Shown here piece by piece: positions 1 to 5,747 of a DNA stretch of 13,401 bases. The position numbers and the translations under genes were made by a program. The stretch covers positions 1-13,401 of the forward strand of contig QAKO01000117.1 in NCBI GenBank assembly GCA_003343765.1. The letters are read 5' to 3'. The notes under the pieces are model-generated. The model was not told the origin of the DNA and did not search any database. It was given only the letters and a program-made list of their open reading frames with translations. The DNA comes from Bacillota bacterium. GTDB taxonomy: Bacteria > Bacillota > Clostridia > Christensenellales > Borkfalkiaceae. Every line of letters begins with the position of its first letter. Position 1 is the stretch's first letter.

Positions 1-1462
1 CCGCAAGATAGCGCAGGACAGCCGGAGAATTTTCGTCGACTGTGATCACATCGTCCACATAAATGTTGTTCATTTCCGCCGTCATGGAAGAAGAAATGTA
101 TTTCAAAGGCACGTATTTGAGACTGTCAAGCATGGCGTTATCCATGGAAATACCGAAATATTCTCCCATTGAATCGAGCGTCATGGTTCCCGTGTCCAGG
201 AAAGAGGAAAGAGCGGTGATGCCATAAGTCACGGGCAGATCGCCGATCCCGTTCGTGCAGATAAATAAGGGCGTTTCCGCATTTGCGGCAGAAGCATCCG
301 CTTCCGTATAGGTGTAATCAAGGCGGTAAAGCGTTTCGTCGCTGTATTCGTTCTGAATGACAAATCCGCCGTTCGCGGAATCCACAACATAACCGTTTTC
401 GTCCGTTTGCGTCGCAAGCACATAATAACTCTCGCCCGCTTGAATAAATTCTCCTTCGGAAGGCTGGGAATCCAGCTTTGCATAGAGGGGCGTGTAACGG
501 TATTTTGCGGCGATCACGGGCAGGTTGTCGCTCCCGATCGGCTGAGCGGGCGTTATATCCTTATAGCCCTCTGCAAATTCGCCCGTCGTGTCGGTTTCGA
601 CAAGTGCGCGGATATACAATTTTTCGTTTTTGGCAAGGGCAAATTCCGCATTCCCGCTCGCTTCGTCCAAAGTATAGAGTGCGTCGCTGTTTTTTGTAAG
701 CTGTGCATATGCGGTCGCGCCCGATTCGTTTGTTTTGCCGAGATAGAGTTTCTCTCCGTTATAAGTAAGATTGTTGCCGTCGGCCGCAATACCCTTCAGA
801 GCGTAGATTCCCCGATTTTCCCAGGATACGATAGGAAACGTCTGTTCCGTTTCTCCGTCGGCGCCCGATACGGTTTCCGTATAAGTATCGGAAAATACTT
901 CCGTGCGCGTGTAATAAGTATAGGGAGTTGCGCTCATGGAGAACGCTTTGTCGATGACTCCGTCTTTCGTGACCTGCGTATAGACGTTAAGCGGATTCTC
1001 TTCGTCTCCCGTGATGATATCGAGATCGGGAAGAGTGAAATTCAGCGTTTCGGACAGATCGTTCAGGGACGCCGTGATGATTAAAAGACTTGACAGATTG
1101 GAAGTCAGCTGATTGACGGCGGTCGAGTAGAGGACGTCGCGGTCTACCGCGAACAAACCGGCATTTTCAAGGTTATCCACGATGGAGTCCATTTTCTCGC
1201 CGAGAGCAGGGGAAATGTCCGCAAGCGTCTGCAAGCTGATCTCGCCGCTCAGCGCTTCGGAAACTTTCCCGATAAAATTCTCAATGGTATCGTCGTACGA
1301 TTCGGAAATCCAGTTTTCCTGTCCGATCAGTCCCGCCAGCGTGCGAACTTTTACGTTTTTATATATCGCAAAGAGCGCACCGGCGATCGCACCGATAAAG
1401 ATGACCAGTGTCAGAAAGATCGTGAGCAGTTTTCCGCCCAGACTGAATGTTGATTTGACCAT
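1..1462 (-). CDS. Large membrane-anchored extracytoplasmic protein of unknown function (3' end outside window)
   Basis: The reading frame is open from an ATG at 1462 to the window edge, 487 codons with no stop, so the C-terminus is missing. AAGGAG at about 1471-1476 lies 8-9 bases before the ATG and overlaps the stop of the upstream gene. The N-terminus is short and basic (MVKSTFSLGGK), followed by one hydrophobic segment at about residues 12-34, which suggests a signal anchor with the rest outside the cell. Residues about 36-150 look helical and polar. From about residue 150 the protein is rich in Thr, Tyr, Asp, Asn and Gly with alternating beta-like stretches, as in surface or cell-wall-associated proteins. 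No catalytic motif, sortase signal or cell-wall-binding repeat is visible, and only one Cys is seen (in FICTNGIG). I do not recognise the family. It follows the cupin-like gene by 12 bases and probably shares its promoter. Confidence 0.8.
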   Translation of the reverse strand, partial: MVKSTFSLGGKLLTIFLTLVIFIGAIAGALFAIYKNVKVRTLAGLIGQENWISESYDDTIENFIGKVSEALSGEISLQTLADISPALGEKMDSIVDNLENAGLFAVDRDVLYSTAVNQLTSNLSSLLIITASLNDLSETLNFTLPDLDIITGDEENPLNVYTQVTKDGVIDKAFSMSATPYTYYTRTEVFSDTYTETVSGADGETEQTFPIVSWENRGIYALKGIAADGNNLTYNGEKLYLGKTNESGATAYAQLTKNSDALYTLDEASGNAEFALAKNEKLYIRALVETDTTGEFAEGYKDITPAQPIGSDNLPVIAAKYRYTPLYAKLDSQPSEGEFIQAGESYYVLATQTDENGYVVDSANGGFVIQNEYSDETLYRLDYTYTEADASAANAETPLFICTNGIGDLPVTYGITALSSFLDTGTMTLDSMGEYFGISMDNAMLDSLKYVPLKYISSSMTAEMNNIYVDDVITVDENSPAVLRYLA

Positions 1463-1474
1463 ATTTTCTTCTCC

Positions 1475-1777
1475 TTAATCCCGCAGTACGATAAACGTAC
1501 ATGCGCCGTTAATTTCATATTCCCCACATTCCTGAACGAGGAAAGTATCTCCTGCCGTAAAATCCTTTTCACCGCGCGCCCATTTGAAATGTCCGCTCCC
1601 TTCCAGAAAGCTGACCGTATCGGAAGCGTCGGTATAAAGTTTATAGCGGCGCGGCGAGCATATGTACAGGTTATTTCCCGATTTTCCCAGCCGCGCGCCC
1701 TGGACAGGCTTTTCCGAAAAAATAAAATCTGTTTCCTGCGGTAGTTCTCTTGTGAGATCGATTTTCGTGATTTTCAT
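1475..1777 (-). CDS. Small cupin-like protein
   Basis: This is a 100-residue protein with no signal peptide or membrane segment. The sequence alternates short hydrophobic stretches with turns. The C-terminal part (residues about 68-99: ARGEKDFTAGDTFLV, then EYEINGACTFIVL) resembles the second half of a small cupin barrel, where a G-D turn is followed by the last strands. The His and Glu metal ligands of enzymatic cupins are not clearly present: the only His is at position 63. It may therefore be a binding or structural protein rather than an enzyme. It lies 12 bases upstream of the large surface-protein gene on the same strand. No ribosome binding site is well placed: AGGAG lies 18 bases before the ATG, inside the apparent promoter spacer. 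The cupin call is an inference from the pattern, and a generic beta-barrel protein is the alternative. Confidence 0.6.
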   Translation of the reverse strand: MKITKIDLTRELPQETDFIFSEKPVQGARLGKSGNNLYICSPRRYKLYTDASDTVSFLEGSGHFKWARGEKDFTAGDTFLVQECGEYEINGACTFIVLRD

Positions 1778-1783
1778 ATTGCT

Positions 1784-1812
1784 ATTATAATATATCTCCT
1801 GAAAAAAATCAA
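1784..1812 (-). promoter_or_regulatory. Sigma-70-type promoter for the cupin-like/surface-protein pair
   Basis: Read on the minus strand, TTGATT (1812-1807) is followed by a 17-base spacer and a perfect TATAAT (1789-1784). The expected transcription start is about 1777, which is the A of the ATG of the cupin-like gene. This suggests a leaderless mRNA. Confidence 0.7.
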
Positions 1813-1946
1813 TGCCTTTTATTGTTTAATTATGAAAAAACAAAGTAAAAATATGGTTGCAAAGGAAATAGTATTATCCTTTTAAGATTCGTCGAAACAC
1901 GGTTTCGGACATTGTTTTTAAAATCCTGGTTGCAAACGTCTGCATG

Positions 1947-2137
1947 TGTTTCGGCTGTCGGGTGAAAAGCCGTACAAAAGCGGTGTGCAAAAGAAGCAAC
2001 GGTATTTCAAGATAAAGCGAAAGTCTACGATGCGCTATTGTTATGGCGTTCGGCAGTTGAATGGAAAGCCGTACAAAAAGCGGCAAGCAGAAAAGCTGCC
2101 GTATTTTGTGACAAAGCGGAAATTTACGATTCGCTTT
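1947..2137. repeat. Diverged tandem duplication, two copies with a 99-base period
   Basis: The stretch at about 1947-2038 resembles the stretch at about 2046-2137. Shared blocks include TTCGGC, AAGCCGTACAAAA, GTATTT, AAAGCG and TACGAT-CGCT. The two copies keep the same length: their plus-strand conceptual translations line up over 24 residues without gaps, with about half identical. The second copy contains the rmuC terminator and its last codons, and the first copy has a TAG where the second has the rmuC TAA. It is most simply an old duplication of the rmuC gene end. It could also be one instance of a dispersed intergenic repeat. Confidence 0.65.
2075..2101 (-). terminator. rmuC: Probable intrinsic terminator of the cca-rmuC operon
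   Basis: On the minus strand, CGGC-AGC pairs with GCT-GCCG across a short loop, with one bulged base. A C and a run of five T follow. It starts about 22 bases after the rmuC stop. The equivalent position in the upstream repeat copy (about 1975-2002) no longer forms a good stem. Confidence 0.55.
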
Positions 2138-3362
2138 CGTCGTCGCCGCCGAGTAAAAGATTGGCGCGTTCGTCGGTAATTTCGGATACGTTCTTCAGTT
2201 TTTTGTCGATCGTGCGCGTTTTCTTAGCGGCGTTTTCGATGGTGTCCTGGGCTTCCTGCAGTTTTTTCTGCGCTTTTTCGAGAATCTGCACAAAGTTGCG
2301 GAATTCGTGGCGGAATGCGGATAGCAGTTCCCACAGTTCGCCCGAACGCTTTTCGATGGCTGCGGTCTTGTAGCCGATCTGAAGGGTAGTGAGCAAGGCA
2401 CCGAGGTTGGTGGGGCCGCATGCCATGATGCGGCGGTTTGCAAAGTATTCCGCAAGTCCCGGCATTTTCAGACTCTCCGCGTAAAGACCTTCCAAAGGCA
2501 GGAACATGACCGCAAAATCCGCAGTGACGGGCGGAAGAATGTATTTTTTGGCGATCGTATCCGCCTGTAATTTGAGGGCGCGTTCGAGATTTTTTCCGGC
2601 GCGTTCGGCGGCGTCTTTATCGCCCGAATCGCTCGCATCGATGAGACGGCGGTATTCTTCGATCGGGAATTTGCTGTCGATGGGCAGATAAACCGTTTCG
2701 CCCTCTTTGGAAGGGAGAAGGATCGCGTATTCCACGACGGAATTGTCCAGCGGGTTGATCCGCACGTTGGCGCGGTACTGCTGGGGCGAAAGCATCTGTT
2801 CGAGAAGGGCCGAAAGCTGAACTTCGCCCCACGTTCCGCGCAGTTTGACGTTGGTGAACACCTTTTTGATATCCGCAACGCTCCCTGCAAGCTGCTGCAC
2901 TTCGCCGATTCCCTTGTAGACCGCTTCCAGCCGCTCGTTTATAATGGAATAACTCTTATTCAGCCTGTTTTCCAGCGTTGTTGATAATTTTTCGTCCACG
3001 GTCTGGCGGATCTGTTCGAGGTTGTGCGCGTTTTGTTCGGTCATGTACTTGATTTCGCCTGTGACCATTCGCTGGATCTCGGCGAGCCTGCGCTCGGTAT
3101 TTGCGTTGAGCGCTTCCAGTTTTTCCTGGATTCCTTTTAAGTTAGCGCTCTGCTGTTTGGACATGAAATCCATGTAATCCTGCGAAGTGCGCGCCGTTTG
3201 TTCGGCAATATAATTGGTTCGTTCCAGCATTTGTTCCAGACGCGAATTGTCTTGATTTTGATGGTACGTACCGTTATTTTTCTGATTTTTTAAGATAAAA
3301 CCGCTCAGTATGAGCGACAAGGCGGCGCAGACCGCCGCGATAATGCTGAATATTTCCGTCAT
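2124..3362 (-). CDS. rmuC: DNA recombination protein RmuC
   Basis: The product is 412 residues. RmuC proteins have a PD-(D/E)XK-nuclease-like domain and were named for limiting recombination at inverted repeats in E. coli. Their exact biochemical role remains open. Residues about 3-24 form a single N-terminal hydrophobic segment, so the protein is probably membrane-tethered. Residues about 35-170 are a long Gln/Glu/Arg-rich coiled coil, followed by the conserved RmuC core. Recognisable core blocks are LRGTWGEVQL, YLPIDSKFPIEEY and FLPLEGLYAES, all typical of the family, and the length is normal. I chose the ATG at 3362 because GGAGG lies 6-7 bases upstream and the hydrophobic segment begins there. 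A longer frame to 3587 would overlap cca and has no family similarity. The start overlaps the cca stop as ATGA, which suggests translational coupling. The acidic C-terminus (DDESES) lies within a repeat copy. Confidence 0.93.
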   Translation of the reverse strand: MTEIFSIIAAVCAALSLILSGFILKNQKNNGTYHQNQDNSRLEQMLERTNYIAEQTARTSQDYMDFMSKQQSANLKGIQEKLEALNANTERRLAEIQRMVTGEIKYMTEQNAHNLEQIRQTVDEKLSTTLENRLNKSYSIINERLEAVYKGIGEVQQLAGSVADIKKVFTNVKLRGTWGEVQLSALLEQMLSPQQYRANVRINPLDNSVVEYAILLPSKEGETVYLPIDSKFPIEEYRRLIDASDSGDKDAAERAGKNLERALKLQADTIAKKYILPPVTADFAVMFLPLEGLYAESLKMPGLAEYFANRRIMACGPTNLGALLTTLQIGYKTAAIEKRSGELWELLSAFRHEFRNFVQILEKAQKKLQEAQDTIENAAKKTRTIDKKLKNVSEITDERANLLLGGDDESES

Positions 3363-4717
3363 GCTTTTCCTCCGCTTTGATGTTCTTCCGAAAGCCGTGC
3401 CGCTTCCCGCAGAAGGGTATCCGTGCGGTTGCGCGAACCGTCGCAGGCGCAGAACAGCAAAAGGCTTTTCAGGATCTGCGCGCGCTGGTTTGCCGGTACA
3501 AAGTTCAGACTGTTTCCGCGCACGGCGAGCTGCCGAAGCGTGAACGGGACGTTTTCTTGCTGCATCTGCGCAAAGATCCTGTCCCATTTTAAGATTCCCG
3601 GGCAGACGTTCAGATCGTCCTTGCAGCCTGAATAATCCGCCTGCTTTAAAAGAAGCAAAAGGGGATACACGTCATAGTTTTTTACGATAAAGGTGCGGAT
3701 CTTGCTTTCGCGCGCCTTTCCGTCCAGATCGTACATGTGCAAAAGGGTGAGCCTTGCCGCCGTGTCGATGGTCTTTTTCGGAGCTTTGAGCCGCTCGAGG
3801 ATCTGCCGCACGATTTTTTCTCCCGCAACGTCGTGGCCGTGGTATTTCCCTGTTTCGGCATATACGGCAGGCTTTCCCGTATCGTGTAATAGCGCGGTCA
3901 GACGAATGCGGCTGTCCGAATATTTGCAGGCGCGGAAAGAGTGTTCCAGAACGTCGTGATCGTGAAAATCTTTGCGCTGCGGCATTCCTTTCCCTACCGC
4001 CAGTTCGGGCAGAATATAGTTGAGTATGTCCGTCCCTTCCAAAAGTTTCAGACCTTCGTAATGCGCGTATTTTCGTCCGTATTTTTCGTCTGCGTGCAGG
4101 ATGAGCTGCAATTCCGCAAAAATCCGTTCCGCAGAAATCTTTGCAATGAGCGCCGCGTTGAATTTGGCCCCGAATATACATTCAAGATCGGGCGTAAACC
4201 CCAGCTGCGCCGAAAGCCGCGCCAGCCGCATGAGCCGCAGCCCGTCTTCGGAAAAAACTTCATCTGCCGCACGGGTCGTGGAAATACACCTGTTTTCTAT
4301 GTCCGAAACCCCGCCCAGCGGATCTTCGATCTTTTCCGAGCGGAGATCATAATACACGGCGTTGCATTTGAAATCGCGGCGGCGTGCGTCCGTTTCAATG
4401 TCATCTGTGAATACGATTTTTTCGGGAGCATGTTCGCCGCGGCGGTAAACGTCCGTGCGGAAAGAAGTAAATTCAAATTTGTGCTTCCCGTCGCTCAGGT
4501 TGACCGTACCGGTATTCTTATACGTCCCGTTGACGGTGAATCCGTTGTCTGCCGCCAGTTTTGAAAACCTTTCGGCATCGCACGGGGCGCAGATGTCCCA
4601 GTCCTGCGAACAGGTTAAACCCGCCAGCGCGTCGCGTACCGCTCCGCCCACAAGATAGAGCGGAAAAGGTGCCGCATGCGCCAGATCGATCAGTTTTTGT
4701 GGTATTGTAAGCTGCAT
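3359..4717 (-). CDS. cca: CCA tRNA nucleotidyltransferase, HD-domain class
   Basis: The product is 452 residues. It adds or repairs the 3'-terminal CCA of tRNAs in the cytoplasm, using CTP and ATP. The N-terminal nucleotidyltransferase head shows LVGGAVRD (residues 22-29), the DWD catalytic pair (Asp39, Asp41) and RRDF (113-116). The neck motif EDGLRLMRLAR (157-167) is present, which is the base-selecting element of class II enzymes. A C-terminal HD domain follows with HDHDVLEH (252-259), LLHDTGK (277-282) and YHGHD (292-296), so the enzyme may also have phosphohydrolase activity, as in some bacterial homologues. The ATG at 4717 is chosen because AAAGGA lies 6 bases upstream and the GG motif falls at its usual distance. 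A longer frame to 5080 would cover the divergent gene and promoters. The stop overlaps the rmuC start by 4 bases. Confidence 0.95.
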   Translation of the reverse strand: MQLTIPQKLIDLAHAAPFPLYLVGGAVRDALAGLTCSQDWDICAPCDAERFSKLAADNGFTVNGTYKNTGTVNLSDGKHKFEFTSFRTDVYRRGEHAPEKIVFTDDIETDARRRDFKCNAVYYDLRSEKIEDPLGGVSDIENRCISTTRAADEVFSEDGLRLMRLARLSAQLGFTPDLECIFGAKFNAALIAKISAERIFAELQLILHADEKYGRKYAHYEGLKLLEGTDILNYILPELAVGKGMPQRKDFHDHDVLEHSFRACKYSDSRIRLTALLHDTGKPAVYAETGKYHGHDVAGEKIVRQILERLKAPKKTIDTAARLTLLHMYDLDGKARESKIRTFIVKNYDVYPLLLLLKQADYSGCKDDLNVCPGILKWDRIFAQMQQENVPFTLRQLAVRGNSLNFVPANQRAQILKSLLLFCACDGSRNRTDTLLREAARLSEEHQSGGKA

Positions 4718-4747
4718 ATGTTTCCTTTGCGCTGAAATCACGCCGAT

Positions 4748-4776
4748 TTGACAAAATTTTTCTGTGCGTCTATTAT
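4748..4776 (+). promoter_or_regulatory. Possible second plus-strand promoter, overlapping the cca -10
   Basis: TTGACA at 4748-4753, a 17-base spacer and TATTAT at 4771-4776 make a good sigma-70-type match pointing right. Its -10 covers nearly the same base pairs as the minus-strand cca -10 (4772-4777), so the two could not be used at once. It may be real or simply a product of the symmetric AT-rich sequence. Confidence 0.4.
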
Positions 4777-4800
4777 AACAATTTTCAAAATAAATTGCAA
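4772..4800 (-). promoter_or_regulatory. cca: Promoter of the cca-rmuC operon
   Basis: On the minus strand, TTGCAA (4800-4795), a 17-base spacer and a perfect TATAAT (4777-4772) predict a start near 4765, giving a leader of about 48 bases before the cca ATG. The -35 hexamer is palindromic and also fits the rightward promoter at 4795-4823. Confidence 0.7.
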
Positions 4801-4823
4801 TCATGTGCGATTTATTATATAAT
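4795..4823 (+). promoter_or_regulatory. Promoter of the lipid-kinase remnant/antiporter operon
   Basis: TTGCAA at 4795-4800, a 17-base spacer and a perfect TATAAT at 4818-4823 predict a start near 4830, about 47 bases before the ATG at 4877. The -35 is the same six base pairs that serve the leftward cca promoter. Confidence 0.7.
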
Positions 4824-4876
4824 AATAAGGTAATAAGCAAAATTTTTGGGTAAAAAGCAAAAGAGGAAACCAACGG

Positions 4877-5712
4877 ATGCTCAATATCATTCTTAATCCG
4901 ATGTCGGGAGAGGGAAAAAAGAAAAAACTGCATCGCCGCGCGTTGGCGCGTTTTGCCGAGCGGAAAGCGGAGTTTCGTGTGTTTGAGACGGAAAAACCCG
5001 GACAGGCGACCATTTTGGCGCACGATCTTTCGCAGGAAGGGGGCGATCTCGTCGTGATCGGCGGGGACGGAACCCTGCATGAAACGGTGTGCGGAATGAC
5101 GAATTGACGGGCAACGATTTTGCGGCGGCGGCGGGGATCCCTCTGCAGCCGGAAGCGGCGGTGGATCTGATTCTCGATACGGAACCGAAGTTTACCGAAT
5201 ATATGCAAATGCCGCAGGGCGTGCGCGGCATCAATGTGGCGGGTACGGGCATCGATGTGGAAATTTTGCAGCGCTGCCGTGCTTCGAAAATACTGCGCGG
5301 AAAGTTTCAGTACATTGTCAGCCTGATCATATCGCTTTGCAAATTCAAGAATTATAAGATGAAGGTGCGCGTGAACGGGAAAGAGAGTTCTTATAATGCT
5401 CTGATCGCTTGTGTGGGCAACGGATACAGGATCGGCGGGGGAATCCCGATGTGCCCCGAAGCAAAACTGGGTGACGGTCTGCTGGATTTTGTGGTTGTGG
5501 ACGACGTTAAAAAACTTGCCGTACCGCCCGCATTCATTAAGCTGATGAAGGGAAAAATCTTAAAAGAAAAATTTACTTTTTTTGAACGCTGCGAACACAT
5601 TGAGATCGAACCCGAAAAACCTCTGACATTGCAGGTGGACGGGGAGTTGTATGACAATCTTCCGTTTATTGTGGATATTGTGAAAGATAAGTTGCGCATG
5701 TTCAGGGCATAG
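4877..5712 (+). pseudogene. Diacylglycerol kinase-family lipid kinase, broken by a frameshifting deletion
   Basis: Two overlapping frames together spell one DAGK/YegS-type lipid kinase. Frame one (4877-5107, 76 residues) has the N-terminal ILNPMSGEGK and the nucleotide-binding GGDGTLHE, then stops at TGA 5105-5107. Frame two (about 5089-5712, up to 207 residues from a GTG) resumes at TGNDFAAAAGIP and continues to the family's C-terminal QVDGE block. Intact homologues have about 13-15 residues between these points, ending in a P-x-G immediately before TGNDF. Here they are missing, which fits a deletion of roughly 40 bases that also shifted the frame. No slippery heptamer is visible in the overlap. 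The lost segment lies next to the active site, so rejoining by frameshifting would probably not restore activity. GAGG lies 10 bases before the ATG. An intact enzyme would phosphorylate diacylglycerol or a related membrane lipid. An assembly error is the alternative. Confidence 0.85.
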
Positions 5713-5747
5713 CGGGGCGCGGTGGACGCGTTCTGAGGGAGAAAAAC

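Noticed and set aside
407..1084. Plus-strand open frame of 225 residues
   Set aside because: It is the antisense shadow of the surface-protein gene, whose frame is open through the whole region with a ribosome binding site and membrane anchor.
1946..2179. Plus-strand open frame of 77 Lys/Arg-rich residues with an internal 24-residue repeat
   Set aside because: It has no good ribosome binding site, its 3' third is antisense to the rmuC gene end, and the repeat is explained by the DNA duplication.
3363..3587. Longer start for rmuC
   Set aside because: It would overlap cca by over 200 bases. The ATG at 3362 has a GGAGG and begins at the expected hydrophobic segment.
4718..5080. Longer start for cca
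   Set aside because: It would cross the divergent promoters and the lipid-kinase gene. The ATG at 4717 has an AAAGGA and the correct N-terminus for the family.
5085..5110. Programmed ribosomal frameshift joining the two lipid-kinase halves
   Set aside because: No slippery heptamer is visible, and joining the frames would still lack about 13-15 conserved residues.
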